NCBI RefSeq assembly: GCF_021183625.1 | Contig: NZ_CP089214.1 | Location: 4,340,001-4,404,000 of the forward strand | Direction: 5' to 3' | Source: Nocardia asteroides | GTDB taxonomy: Bacteria > Actinomycetota > Actinomycetes > Mycobacteriales > Mycobacteriaceae | DNA length: 64,000 nucleotides | In this document: positions 32,300 to 41,375 of the stretch, piece after piece | Position numbering within the stretch: the stretch's first letter is position 1 | How the letters are laid out: each line of letters opens with the position of its first letter | Made by a program: the position numbers and the translations under genes | The notes under the pieces: generated by a model | What the model was told of the DNA's origin: nothing | Database searches by the model: none | What the model saw: the letters and a program-made list of their open reading frames with translations, nothing else

Positions 32300-33457
32300 A
32301 TGGCTGCCCAGCTCGGGGAACTGCTGCGATCGGTGCGGGTGCGCCGCGGCATGACGCAACGGGAGCTGGCCGCTGCGGCCGGGGTGTCGCTGTCGCTGGT
32401 CCGCAAAATCGAACAGGGCGAGCGCACCACTGCACGCCTGGACACCCTGCGACGGTTCGCCGTGGCTCTGAACTGCCCACTGACCGCTCTGCTCGGGCCC
32501 GAACCCGCCCCGCCCGAGGACGTAGCGGCCGCGAAGATCTGGACGCCGACGCGGGATGCCCTGGCAGCGCTGAGCCCCGGCACCGAATCGGGAGCGCATC
32601 CGGGCATGGAATCGGTTCTGGCCTACGCCACCCGGCTCTACCACGACAACGACTACGAGCAGTTGGCCCGCGTGCTTCCGGCCCTGATCGAGGACAGCGG
32701 CACCGCCACGCCCCTCTTGCGTTCGAGGGTGCTGCAACTGGTCGGCTCAGCGATGGTGCAGACCCGCCAGCACAGCGCTGCCCGCATCGCCCTGGATCGG
32801 TCTGTTGCCGACGCGGAGTCGACCGGCAACGAACTCGATGCGGCATCGGCGGTGATCACACAGTGCTGGCTGCTGCTGGTGGAGCGGCGATTCGACACAG
32901 TGCGCCGACTGGCGACGGAGTGGGCCGACCGCATCGAACCGCGCATGTCGACAGCCACGACCCGTGAGCTGTCGACCTGGGGATGGTTGCTGCTTCGCGG
33001 GTCCGCTGCAGCCATTCGCGACAACCGGCCCGACGAAGCCGACGACATGATGAGGCTCGCTCGCGCCGGGGCGGTCGCCGTGCGCCGTGAACCCGGCCCC
33101 TACCACCAGTACTGGACGACCTTCGACACCGCCGTGGTCGACATGAAGCGCGTCGAGAACGCCGTGGTGGACGACCGGCCGGATCTGGCACTGCGGCTCG
33201 CTCGGCAGATCCCTCCTGACCAGCGCCCGACCTCGGACAACCGGAATCGTCATCTGCTCGATGTGGCAGCTGCCAACGTCGAACTCCGTTCCTATGACGC
33301 TGCTTTCGGCGTCTTGGTCAAGCTCTCGAATGAGGCGCGTCCCTGGCTGGTGGAGCAGCGCCTGGCCCGCGAAATCCTGGGGCGCATCATCGGCAGGCGC
33401 CGCACGCTTACTCGGGAGATGCGCGAGATGGCCGACGCTATCCACCTCGAATACTGA
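32300..33457 (+). CDS. XRE-family regulator with helical-repeat C-terminus
   Basis: 385 residues. The N-terminal helix-turn-helix (LLRSVRVRRGMTQRELAAAAGVSLSLVRKIE, about residues 8-62) is followed by ~300 residues of helices resembling TPR-like repeats, as in the large actinobacterial regulators. No enzymatic motif is visible. It is followed by two small genes that may be its targets or partners. It starts the island between fadA6 and ipdC. Confidence 0.85.
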   Translation: MAAQLGELLRSVRVRRGMTQRELAAAAGVSLSLVRKIEQGERTTARLDTLRRFAVALNCPLTALLGPEPAPPEDVAAAKIWTPTRDALAALSPGTESGAHPGMESVLAYATRLYHDNDYEQLARVLPALIEDSGTATPLLRSRVLQLVGSAMVQTRQHSAARIALDRSVADAESTGNELDAASAVITQCWLLLVERRFDTVRRLATEWADRIEPRMSTATTRELSTWGWLLLRGSAAAIRDNRPDEADDMMRLARAGAVAVRREPGPYHQYWTTFDTAVVDMKRVENAVVDDRPDLALRLARQIPPDQRPTSDNRNRHLLDVAAANVELRSYDAAFGVLVKLSNEARPWLVEQRLAREILGRIIGRRRTLTREMREMADAIHLEY

Positions 33458-33701
33458 CCTATCGCAACTGTTTCGGCGCTCCGTGGCATTTTCTCGACCA
33501 ACCCGTCGAGAGTGCCATAGCGAGCAGGTGCGCGTCGTTGGGAGTCTTCTGACGGCCCCGCCGCCGGGTTGATACCCCGATCGTTGAGTGAACCGACCCA
33601 GATCCCCGGCTGCGGGTGCCTCCCAAGTAACCCAGTGGAAGGCGCAGTTCGGCACATGATCGGTGCATCTATGCCTATACCTCCGAGCGGGGGCGGCGCG
33701 C

Positions 33702-33878
33702 ATGGTCCAGTTGGATAACCGTTGGCTCGACTGCAAGTACAGTCCCGACTCGCTGACCGCCGCAGAAGCCCAGATGATCACCGGCTGGCACCGACACCCA
33801 CCCGGGGACACATGTGTCCTGCAGATCGCAGCTCTCGCCTACTTGTCCGAGCCTGCCTCGGGCGACGAGTGGGAGTGA
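33702..33878 (+). CDS. Small hypothetical protein downstream of XRE regulator
   Basis: 58 residues from ATG 33702 (GTG 33663 gives 71). RWLDCKYSPDSLTAAEAQMI and GWHRHPPGDTCVLQIAALAY form a compact, ordered pattern that I associate with short proteins beside XRE regulators in actinomycetes, without known function. It overlaps the next gene by GTGA, so the two are coupled. Confidence 0.6.
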   Translation: MVQLDNRWLDCKYSPDSLTAAEAQMITGWHRHPPGDTCVLQIAALAYLSEPASGDEWE

Positions 33879-34066
33879 TCGTGGAGGTGCATATATCGAT
33901 CGTCTACCCGTCGGGCGCGGCGTTCGAGTACCGAATCAACCACACTGCGGCAGAGAAGCTTCGGAGCGAACTTGCACGATGGGCGCCGGATGTCCGGGTG
34001 ACAGTCGACGAGCACATAACCGCGGAGCTTCTCGAGATTCCCTGCGCTTCACTGTGGGAGCTCTGA
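33875..34066 (+). CDS. Small hypothetical protein coupled to previous gene
   Basis: 63 residues from a GTG overlapping the previous stop. Two predicted beta strands (EVHISIVYPSG, FEYRIN) and a helix (AAEKLRSELARW) are seen; no family known. Its last 18 nt overlap the convergent gene that ends at 34049. Confidence 0.6.
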   Translation: MIVEVHISIVYPSGAAFEYRINHTAAEKLRSELARWAPDVRVTVDEHITAELLEIPCASLWEL

Positions 34067-35260
34067 TGTGTTGGTTGTCAGCAGGTCCGCGATGGTGACG
34101 GCCTCTGGCAAGGTCCACGTCGCCGCCTCCTCGGCGAGCAGCCCGTCCCACGAGGGTGCTCCGGCGCGTGCGCGCGCTGCGGAATCGGAGCGGACCTGCA
34201 GCGCGAGCGTGCCGATCCGGAGGAGAACCGGAACGTTCAGGTGCCGGGCCGCGACCGCTGTTTCACCGGCGACCGCCGCCGCGGCGGTTTTGGACACGCT
34301 GATGGCGCCGGCCGCGGCGTGCGCGGCCAGCAGCATCTCTGTGCGTTTGGCCGCCGCGCCGGATGACAGCTGAGCGGTGCCCGTCGACCGATAGGCCGCG
34401 AGGTGCGTATGGGTTCGGATGACGACCTCGGTCGCGAGCACGCCGAGCCCGGGTGTCAGGAGTCCGGAGCGGAGATTCAGGCCGCTCGCGTACGCGTCGT
34501 GGGCGAATTTGCGCAGGGTCGGGTCCGGCATCTCGCACAGCAGTGTCCAGCCGGGAAGCGGGAGGTTCATCGGCGTGACGAAGTCGGCGGCCCAGTGCTT
34601 CAGCAGCAGCGCGACCGCGAGGTGCCGCTCGGGCGCCTGCGCGAACGGCAGCCCGGAGCGGGTGGTCGTCGCCAGGCCGGTCATGCGTCTGCCCTCCTCC
34701 CACCAGGTTCCCTCGAAGATGCCGGTGCGGATCTGGTTCAGGGCGGTGCAGAATCGGCCGATGTCGTGGCCCGCGGACTTGACCCGATGGGTCGGGCCGC
34801 CGAATTTCGGGCCGGTGTAGTCGATGGGGAGCCGGGCGGTTTCCCGCTCCCACCGGCGCAGCAGGTCGCTCTTCTTCAACTGGGCAAGCCCGCCCAGCAC
34901 GGCGGAGTCCACCCGGTGGTCGTAGAGGTTGGCGATCGCGCCGAGCAGGCCGGAGACCCCGACGACCAGCAGATCACCGCGTTCCCACGGCAGCCGCTGA
35001 GCGGCCCGCCATGCGTCGAGCTGTGCGAGCGCGACCGGATCGAGCAGGTCGGCGATATCGACTTCGCCTTCGCGTCGTTCCCGATGGTGCTCGGTCAGTT
35101 CGGCGTAGCCGAGTTCGACCGGCGCGCTCGCTAGCCGTTGCCGCGCCGCGTGGTCGATCGGCTCGTCGGCGAGTGCCGCCGCGGCGAGTTGCTCGATCGC
35201 GTCGAGATCGCGGGTGAGGACGTCCAGGTTGCCGATGTAGTCCGCGTCGACGACGCTCAC
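34049..35260 (-). CDS. Unknown protein, second gene of an uncharacterised pair
   Basis: 403 residues from a GTG overlapping the stop of the upstream membrane/coiled-coil gene. No domain is recognised. Seen: a hydrophobic stretch DLLVVGVSGLLGAIANLYDHR, then GPKFGGPTHRVKSAGHDIGRF, whose spaced His, Arg and HD residues look like a metal or phosphate site, then AVALLLKHWAADFVTPMNLPL, and a C-terminal half of alanine-rich helices. The HxVxSxGHD pattern is loosely like membrane metal-dependent hydrolases, but this is not established. Confidence 0.65.
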   Translation of the reverse strand: MSVVDADYIGNLDVLTRDLDAIEQLAAAALADEPIDHAARQRLASAPVELGYAELTEHHRERREGEVDIADLLDPVALAQLDAWRAAQRLPWERGDLLVVGVSGLLGAIANLYDHRVDSAVLGGLAQLKKSDLLRRWERETARLPIDYTGPKFGGPTHRVKSAGHDIGRFCTALNQIRTGIFEGTWWEEGRRMTGLATTTRSGLPFAQAPERHLAVALLLKHWAADFVTPMNLPLPGWTLLCEMPDPTLRKFAHDAYASGLNLRSGLLTPGLGVLATEVVIRTHTHLAAYRSTGTAQLSSGAAAKRTEMLLAAHAAAGAISVSKTAAAAVAGETAVAARHLNVPVLLRIGTLALQVRSDSAARARAGAPSWDGLLAEEAATWTLPEAVTIADLLTTNTSELPQ

Positions 35261-36447
35261 GCCGCTTCCTCGAGATCGTCGGCGAGGCTGGACACGCCTT
35301 CGGCCAGGGTCTCGACCGTCTTCTTCTCGTCCGTGAGCTCGTCCAGTTCGGCGATCAAGGTCTTGAGTTCGTCGTCCTCGGGGCCGGTGACGCGCTCCTT
35401 GAGCCGGTCGGCGACGCCGCGGAACCGGGCGACGCGATCCTCCGCCGCGACCCGCTGCTCCCGCTCCGCGTCCAGCTCCGACTGCTTCGTTTCGACCTGC
35501 GTCCGGAGCTTGTCGATGTGCTCGGCGAGCGCCGCGACGGTCTTGCCGAGGTTCGTGACCCGCTCCCGCAGGCTGACGATGACGGCCTTCGCCGCCTCTT
35601 CGTCGCCGTCCACATCGCGGAGCACGAGCTGGGTCACCACGTGCAGCCGGACGGCATCGGCGGCGATCCGCGCCGCCGTGAGCCCGGCGGCCTTCCCCGC
35701 GAGCGTGACCATTCCTGCCCCCGCAGCACCGCTGACACCGGTGATCAGCGCGGCGCCACCGGCCATGCCGAGTCCACCGGCGGCGATGGAGCCGCCGCCG
35801 AGCGCCGCCAGCCCTGCGGTCGTGGCGACCGCGCCCGAATAGCCGAGCACCAGTGCGCCGTACGCCCCGGCGATGGCCGGTGCGGCGAGACCGCCGGTCA
35901 GCACGCCGAGTCCGAGGCCGGCCCCCGCGAGGAGCGCGTACTTGGTCCAATTGCCCGACGTGGACAGCTTCTTGATCGCGTGCCGGTAGGCGTTCTCCAC
36001 CGCCTCGAGATCCTCAGGATGAAGCGCGCTCATCGAAGCGTGCGCGGCACTCAGGGTTTCGGCGCGAGCGGCCCTCTCCCACTTTCCCTCTCCCCACGGC
36101 TCGAAACCGTAGAGGTCGATGAGCAGAAGCAGGGCCCTGGATCGCCGTGCCACGACCGAGGAGATCTCCGGCCCGGCGGCTTCGAGCGCCTCGAAATCCG
36201 GGGCGGCGTCATCTGCGCTGATCAGGAGCACTACCTCGGCCACCGCAGGAGACCACTCCCGGTCGTGCTGCGCAATGGCCGCGGCGGCCGCGGTGCGGAA
36301 GGCATTCCGGACTTCGCGCTTGGCCGGTAGATGTTTGCCCTTGGTGGCTGCGATGTCGCGCTGCATCATCCGGTACTGCCAGGCGGTGAGGACGAAGTCC
36401 TCGTCGGACGAGAGTTCGAGCTTCTTCTGCACCTGCACCGCGTTCAT
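35257..36447 (-). CDS. Membrane/coiled-coil protein of unknown function, first gene of the pair
   Basis: 396 residues. Three parts are visible: a soluble N-terminal ~160 residues, a Gly/Ala-rich hydrophobic region at about residues 165-255 (AGLGLGVLTGG, ALGGGSIAAGGLGMAGGAAL) long enough for a membrane-inserting hairpin or several spans, and a C-terminal ~120-residue charged coiled coil rich in Glu/Arg/Lys. No ATP or GTP motif is seen. A membrane-remodelling or pore-forming role is inference. Start at ATG 36447; GTGA overlap with the next gene. Confidence 0.65.
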   Translation of the reverse strand: MNAVQVQKKLELSSDEDFVLTAWQYRMMQRDIAATKGKHLPAKREVRNAFRTAAAAAIAQHDREWSPAVAEVVLLISADDAAPDFEALEAAGPEISSVVARRSRALLLLIDLYGFEPWGEGKWERAARAETLSAAHASMSALHPEDLEAVENAYRHAIKKLSTSGNWTKYALLAGAGLGLGVLTGGLAAPAIAGAYGALVLGYSGAVATTAGLAALGGGSIAAGGLGMAGGAALITGVSGAAGAGMVTLAGKAAGLTAARIAADAVRLHVVTQLVLRDVDGDEEAAKAVIVSLRERVTNLGKTVAALAEHIDKLRTQVETKQSELDAEREQRVAAEDRVARFRGVADRLKERVTGPEDDELKTLIAELDELTDEKKTVETLAEGVSSLADDLEEAA

Positions 36448-36467
36448 GCGCCAGAGAGTAGCGGGGT

Positions 36468-37223
36468 TCAGCCCGAGGCACGCTCGTTCTCGCGGTGCCA
36501 CCGCTGCGCGCGGACCGCGCGGCGCTCGATCTCGGTGACCATGGCGTCCGCGCTCAGCGGGGCGGCCTCGATCGGGTCGCCGGTGCGGACCAGGTAGCGG
36601 CCGTCGTCGTAGTCCATCCACCAGAAGCCCTCGCCGGGAGCCGGACGGGCGTCGATGGCGGGGCCGGGGAAGACCGTGACCTCGCCGAGGGCGCGGCGTC
36701 GGCGGGCGAATACGCGGTCGAGCTGGGCGATGGCGCCGTTCGTCGCGCGCAGTGGGCGGTCACGGTCGGTGCGAATGTCGGTGCGGGGCAGTCGGATCGG
36801 CGGTTGGGAGCCGGGCGGGCGATCGGGCAGAGCGGCGACGGCTGCTGCCGCTACCTGCGCGGCTCGGCCGTAGCGGAGCACGATGTCCGCGCCGGTGTCC
36901 GGGGCGGGGCCGGGTTCCTGGGTGAGTGCGGTGCCCGCGTTGGCTCGGATCGCGCCGTGGAAGCGGACGAGGCGTGCGGGGTCGGTGTCGTCCAGGCCGG
37001 TGATCTCGATTCGGACATCCGGTTCGAGCAGGACATCGAGCGCGCGTTCCAGCTCCACCGCGTACATGCCGGTGAGCGTGGTGACGGCGGCCTCCCTGAG
37101 TCGGCGCAGATCACGGAAGTCCATGGGTTCCGGGCGGTAGCGCAGGGGGTACGGGAGGCGGTCGCGACCGTAGGCGCTCCACAGTAGTTCGAATTCGAGG
37201 CCGGTGAAACGCCACTCAGACAT
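36468..37223 (-). CDS. ESX secretion-associated protein, EspG family
   Basis: 251 residues. The opening WRFTGLEFELLWSAYGRDRLPYPLRYRPE and the end GFWWMDYDDGRYLVRTGDP are as in EspG-type cytosolic chaperones, which bind PE/PPE dimers before type VII secretion. Its 5' end overlaps the PPE-like gene by 8 nt, which supports that partnership. No ESX core genes (eccC, eccD and others) are in the window. Confidence 0.85.
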   Translation of the reverse strand: MSEWRFTGLEFELLWSAYGRDRLPYPLRYRPEPMDFRDLRRLREAAVTTLTGMYAVELERALDVLLEPDVRIEITGLDDTDPARLVRFHGAIRANAGTALTQEPGPAPDTGADIVLRYGRAAQVAAAAVAALPDRPPGSQPPIRLPRTDIRTDRDRPLRATNGAIAQLDRVFARRRRALGEVTVFPGPAIDARPAPGEGFWWMDYDDGRYLVRTGDPIEAAPLSADAMVTEIERRAVRAQRWHRENERASG

Positions 37224-38517
37224 TGTCGCCGCCGATCACCGGCGGCACCGTCCTCGGCAGTGCGTCCAGGCCGGTGAGCTCCTCGCCGTTGCGCTGGTTC
37301 ACCAGGTAGTCCTTGGTTCCGGTGGAGTTCTCGTCGTCCCGGCGGCCTGCTCCCGCGCCTCCGCCCATCATGCCGGGGGTGCCGGTGGTGGAGCGGGTGC
37401 TGGTGGTGGACGCGGTGGTTGTCGCGGGTGTGGCGGTGGTCGTCGGGGGAGTGCCCGCGATGCTGCGGCCGGGTGCGGGGGTGGTGGTCGGGGTGCCGGA
37501 AGGGGTTCCGGGGGAGGGAATTCCCGGCCTCGATGGGGTGCCTGGACTAGACGGTGTTCCCGGAGCCGATGGGGTGCCGGGAGTGCTCGACGGTGTGCCG
37601 GGCACCGTGCTCGGGGTGGTACTCGCCGGTGTGGTGTTCGGCGTCGTCGAGGTGGGCTGGGTGGTGGGGTCGGTGCCCGCGGCCTCGGTCTGCGCCTCGC
37701 TGTCGGACTGATCCTCCAGCGGCGTTTCGGAGTCGGTGGTCGGGGTGTCGGTGGCCGGAGCGTCGGCGACCGGCTCCTCCTCGGCGGTGGGGATGTCGGT
37801 TCCGGCCGGACCGGTGCTGTTGGTGCTGGTTGGGGTTCCCGGCGTGCTCGCGGGCGGCCCCTCCGATCCCGGCCCGTTCACGATCACCGGGGCGTCGGGC
37901 AGCACGGGGACGCCGTGATCGGTCTGCTGCGCCACCTGCCCATACACGGTCCGCAGAACCCGCCGCGCCTCCTGCGTCGCCTCCTCCTCCGCATAGTCGC
38001 CCGCCTTCATCACCCCCTCCTGCGGGAGCGTCTTGCCCGCGACGTCCGGGCGTTCCGTCACGTACGGCATCAGCGCCTGCGTCTGATGCAGCCCGGTATG
38101 CAACTCGGCGAGCTTGAGCCCGACCATCGCCGCCGCCGTCGCCAGATCCTCGGACCGCTGGGTGTAGTTCCGCACTGCCGTGACCGCCGACTGCGCCGCC
38201 GCCCCCTGCCACCCGCCCTGCACGGTGCGCGCGAACTCCTCGTTGAACACGCTCACCGCGCCGGTGAGATTCATGCCGATCCCCGTCCACGCCTCGGCCG
38301 CCTGCTGGGCTACCGAGGGGCGCATGTCGTTCACCGCGTCGACCATCTGGGTCAGCGTCATACTGTCGTAGTTGTCCGGGGCGGGGATGTTCGGTGGGTC
38401 GTACTCGCCGGTGAAGCCGGTGTTCGCGCGGGCGGTGAAGTCGTAGATGGTGTCGCGTTCGCGGTTCCACTGCTCTTGAGCGTCGATGATGCGGGCGCGG
38501 TACTCGTCGTATGTCAT
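37216..38517 (-). CDS. PPE-like WXG-type protein with Thr/Pro-rich tail
   Basis: 433 residues. The N-terminal ~190 residues are helical with a WTG turn (AEAWTGIGMN) and resemble a PPE/WXG helical-bundle domain. From about 215 to 400 the sequence is rich in Thr, Pro, Ser and Gly with TTP/GTPS repeats, as in cell-surface linkers. The end (KDYLVNQRNGEELTGL) is ordered. Likely an ESX substrate carried by the EspG-like protein. ATG overlaps the upstream stop (ATGA). Confidence 0.75.
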   Translation of the reverse strand: MTYDEYRARIIDAQEQWNRERDTIYDFTARANTGFTGEYDPPNIPAPDNYDSMTLTQMVDAVNDMRPSVAQQAAEAWTGIGMNLTGAVSVFNEEFARTVQGGWQGAAAQSAVTAVRNYTQRSEDLATAAAMVGLKLAELHTGLHQTQALMPYVTERPDVAGKTLPQEGVMKAGDYAEEEATQEARRVLRTVYGQVAQQTDHGVPVLPDAPVIVNGPGSEGPPASTPGTPTSTNSTGPAGTDIPTAEEEPVADAPATDTPTTDSETPLEDQSDSEAQTEAAGTDPTTQPTSTTPNTTPASTTPSTVPGTPSSTPGTPSAPGTPSSPGTPSRPGIPSPGTPSGTPTTTPAPGRSIAGTPPTTTATPATTTASTTSTRSTTGTPGMMGGGAGAGRRDDENSTGTKDYLVNQRNGEELTGLDALPRTVPPVIGGDNV

Positions 38518-38888
38518 GGTGTGGTCCCGGAGATGTGGGCGCCGGAGACGGTGTCCTGCTCGGCGAAGTTCTGGACGGCCTTCGCCACCGCCTGTTTGGC
38601 GACGTTCACGGCATCCATGTGCTGCAACAGCACGGCTTCGAGAGATCGCTCGCCGCCCTTCGCCTTGCGGGAGAATTTGTCCTGCAGTACATGCGATGAG
38701 GGAAATCCGCCGAAGCCATCCAGGTATTGGAGACGGACGACCTGCATGTAGATCTCCTCGAGCCTGAGCAGGTAGTCGTCGCACACCTTGTCGAGGCCCT
38801 GCCCGACATTCGGATCCAGCGACAGCTCGCCGGCTTCCGCATCGGTCAGCACACGCTGCCACTCGACGTTCGAAATCTCCGGTTCCAT
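38514..38888 (-). CDS. Small WXG/ESX-type helical protein
   Basis: 124 residues, entirely helical in appearance, with an acidic N-terminus and EVQ/LEEIYMQVVRLQYL type heptads. It has the size and position of the short partner (PE- or EspC-like) of the PPE-like protein that follows. No exact family motif (WxG) is visible, so the call rests on context. Confidence 0.6.
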   Translation of the reverse strand: MEPEISNVEWQRVLTDAEAGELSLDPNVGQGLDKVCDDYLLRLEEIYMQVVRLQYLDGFGGFPSSHVLQDKFSRKAKGGERSLEAVLLQHMDAVNVAKQAVAKAVQNFAEQDTVSGAHISGTTP

Positions 38889-38897
38889 CGGTGTCGC

Positions 38898-39458
38898 CTA
38901 TCCCGCCGGTAGCTGCGTGGCCAGGTCGTCCGCGTGACCCGCCGCAGCGGAGCAGGGATCGCCCTGCCGTCCCTTGGTCGGCCGGACGATGAGCCGGAAA
39001 GCGACAGTGCCTTCGGGGACTTCGGTGGCGACAGTGCAGATGAAGCCGCGGGAGTCGCCGGCGTCGAGGAACTGGACCGCGGGCCGCCCGCCTACCGTGA
39101 GATCGGTGAATGCGGTGAAGTCTGTCCGCCGGCGAACTTCGTCGAGTGTCGGCCGGCCGGAGAAGAGGGTCAGGTCGTACCAGTCGGCCTCGGCTCGCCA
39201 GTTGCACACCTTCCAGCCGTCGAACGCAACGCCGGCGACGTTCGAGACCTTCGTCCCCGGATCCAGCCCGGTTGCGGATATGGCCGAATCGGGCAGCCCG
39301 CACGGATCCCACAGTCCCGCATCCGGATCGGCTTTCGTGCTCGGCGCCGCCGTCGCAACTGCCGACGACTCCGGCGCAACCTCCTCCACCGTCGGCCCAC
39401 ACCCCGCACTCAGGCACGCAGCGACAAGCGCCCCAGCAACAACCCCTGCCCTGCGCAT
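38898..39458 (-). CDS. DUF3558 lipoprotein
   Basis: 186 residues. The signal peptide ends in the lipobox LSAGC (Cys at residue 20), so the mature protein is lipid-anchored outside the membrane. Then LWDPCGLPDSAISATGLDPG, KVCNW and the terminal GDPCSAA pattern identify DUF3558, a family found at ESX loci in mycobacteria and nocardiae. It is first in the leftward ESX-associated set. Confidence 0.88.
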   Translation of the reverse strand: MRRAGVVAGALVAACLSAGCGPTVEEVAPESSAVATAAPSTKADPDAGLWDPCGLPDSAISATGLDPGTKVSNVAGVAFDGWKVCNWRAEADWYDLTLFSGRPTLDEVRRRTDFTAFTDLTVGGRPAVQFLDAGDSRGFICTVATEVPEGTVAFRLIVRPTKGRQGDPCSAAAGHADDLATQLPAG

Positions 39459-39546
39459 CTCCGCACCCTCCCTGCCGATGCGGGGCCGGTACCGTCTCCC
39501 CGCCCCGGACGGATCAGACGGTACCGCTCGGCACGAACACCGGCAA

Positions 39547-40626
39547 TCAGTGCTTGGCGGGACTCGCCGCCAGTGCGGAGAGCGATCCGATCCGCGCGAC
39601 CGCGTCGTCGACGATCCGCTCGATGAGCTCGGCACAGGTCGGCAGATCCTCGATGATCCCGGTGACCTGCCCGGCGGCAAGCACCCCCGCCTCGGTATTT
39701 CCCTCGACCAACCCGGCCCGAAGCAGCATCGGCGTATTGGCCGCCATCACAACCTGCGACCAGGTCAAATCCTTCGCCTTGCGCATGGCGAGCCCGTCCC
39801 GCACCAGGGTCGACCACTTCATCCCGGTCATCCCCTTGAACTTCGCCGCGTTCGCGACGGCGGCGCTCAACCCGCGCACCCGCCCCGACTTCTCCAGCCG
39901 GGAAACGAGTTCGGTGTTCAGCACCCGGTGCGGCATGCCGTCCACCTTGAGCGACACGACGGTGTCCTGCAGTTGCCTGCTCAGATACTCCTGCTTGACC
40001 GAATCCGGCACCGAACTCTCCTGCGTGAGCAGGAACCGGGTGCCCATCGCGACCCCGGCCGCACCGTAGGCGAGCGCGGCGGCCAGCCCGCGCCCGTCGA
40101 AGAAGCCGCCCGCGGCGACCACCGGGATGTCGACCGCGTCCAGCACCGAGGGCAGAAGCAGGGTGGTGGCGACCGGACCGGTGTGCCCACCGCCCTCGCC
40201 ACCCTGCACGATCACCGCATCGGCGCCCCAGGAGGCGACCTTCACCGCGTGCTTGGCCGCGCCGATGGACGGAATCACCACCACGCCCGCGTCCTTGAGC
40301 TTGGCGATCAGCTCCTTCTTGGGCGCCAAGGCGAACGAAGCCACCCGGACACCCTCCCGGATGAGCAGGTCGATCCGCTCGGGGGCGTCCGAGGCATCGG
40401 CTCGGATGTTCACCCCGAACGGCTTGGAGGTACGCGCCTTGGTCTTGGCGACAGCCTCTTCCAGCTCCGCGTAGGTCATGGTCGCGGAGGCGAGAATGCC
40501 GAGCCCACCGGCATTGGAGGTGGCGGAGACGAGACTCGGCCCGGCCACCCAGCCCATGCCGGTCTGCACCACCGGGTGCTCGATGCCGACCAATTCGGTG
40601 AGCGGGGTGCGCAGCCGCGCGGTCAC
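39547..40626 (-). CDS. ipdC: IpdC, flavin-dependent nitronate monooxygenase-like enzyme
   Basis: 359 residues. TIM-barrel FMN enzyme of the nitronate monooxygenase family: HPVVQTGMGWVAGPSLVSATSNAG, IVQGGEGGGHTG (FMN site) and VAAGGFFDGRGLAAAL, FLLTQES. In Mtb, IpdC (Rv3553) acts in C/D-ring degradation on the 5-hydroxylated ring CoA ester. It ends the echA20-ipdA-ipdB-ipdC run and overlaps ipdB by a short overlap at 40623-40626. Confidence 0.9.
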   Translation of the reverse strand: MTARLRTPLTELVGIEHPVVQTGMGWVAGPSLVSATSNAGGLGILASATMTYAELEEAVAKTKARTSKPFGVNIRADASDAPERIDLLIREGVRVASFALAPKKELIAKLKDAGVVVIPSIGAAKHAVKVASWGADAVIVQGGEGGGHTGPVATTLLLPSVLDAVDIPVVAAGGFFDGRGLAAALAYGAAGVAMGTRFLLTQESSVPDSVKQEYLSRQLQDTVVSLKVDGMPHRVLNTELVSRLEKSGRVRGLSAAVANAAKFKGMTGMKWSTLVRDGLAMRKAKDLTWSQVVMAANTPMLLRAGLVEGNTEAGVLAAGQVTGIIEDLPTCAELIERIVDDAVARIGSLSALAASPAKH

Positions 40627-41375
40627 TGCGGCACCTCGCGGTCGCGCGCCGACCTGGGATCGAGCACCTCGCGGATGAGCCGCAGCTCCTCGGCGGTGGG
40701 CAGCCGGGACTCGGGAGCATCGGCCAGTCCGGCGATCTCGAACGAGGTGTTCTCCGCGACCTCATCGGCGGTCACGCCGGGGTGCAGGCTGCGCGCGCGC
40801 AGCGTGTGGTCCGGGCCCTCGAAGTCGAAGACGCCCAGGTTGCTCACTACCCGGTGCAGGTGGTGGAAGCGAAACGCCGGGTTGGCCGGATCGACCTTGT
40901 CGTACCCGACGCCGGAGACGATGTCGACCTTCTCCACGAACACCCGCTTGCCGTGCTTGGGCACGAAGTAGCTGGTGGCGTGGTTGATGGTGTTGCCGGG
41001 GGCCCCGCGCACGCCGAACATCTGCCTGGTCGGCTGCTGGAGCGCGCCGAAGGCGGAGAGGTTCTGGTTGCCGTAGCGGTCGATCTGGTTCGCGCCCATG
41101 ACCACGTGCCTGCGGCCGGAGGCGACCACGTCGAAGACCTTGCGGAACGGGATCCAGCCCTCGATCGGCGCCGAGCGGCCGAGCGCGGGAGTCTCGGCGA
41201 AGAACCGGGCCTCGCCGTCGGAGAGCAGCAGGTCGGGCTCGGTGGTGAGCTTGGCCAGCCGGGCGCCGATGGTGGTCAGCGGCGACATCGGGCTCGCCAT
41301 GATCTCACCGGCGCCGGCGAAGATCTCGGCGCACGCCACCGCGCAGACCTCGGCGCGGGTAATGGTCTCGGTCAC
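40623..41375 (-). CDS. ipdB: IpdB, beta subunit of COCHEA-CoA hydrolase
   Basis: 250 residues from GTG 41375 (GTGA overlap with the ipdA stop). CoA-transferase family beta-like subunit: MGANQIDRYGNQNLSAF, GAPGNTINHATSYFVP and SNLGVFDF. With IpdA it opens the last ring of the steroid; it is a hydrolase that lacks the catalytic glutamate of true CoA transferases. Role from the Mtb counterpart Rv3552. Confidence 0.9.
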   Translation of the reverse strand: MTETITRAEVCAVACAEIFAGAGEIMASPMSPLTTIGARLAKLTTEPDLLLSDGEARFFAETPALGRSAPIEGWIPFRKVFDVVASGRRHVVMGANQIDRYGNQNLSAFGALQQPTRQMFGVRGAPGNTINHATSYFVPKHGKRVFVEKVDIVSGVGYDKVDPANPAFRFHHLHRVVSNLGVFDFEGPDHTLRARSLHPGVTADEVAENTSFEIAGLADAPESRLPTAEELRLIREVLDPRSARDREVPQ

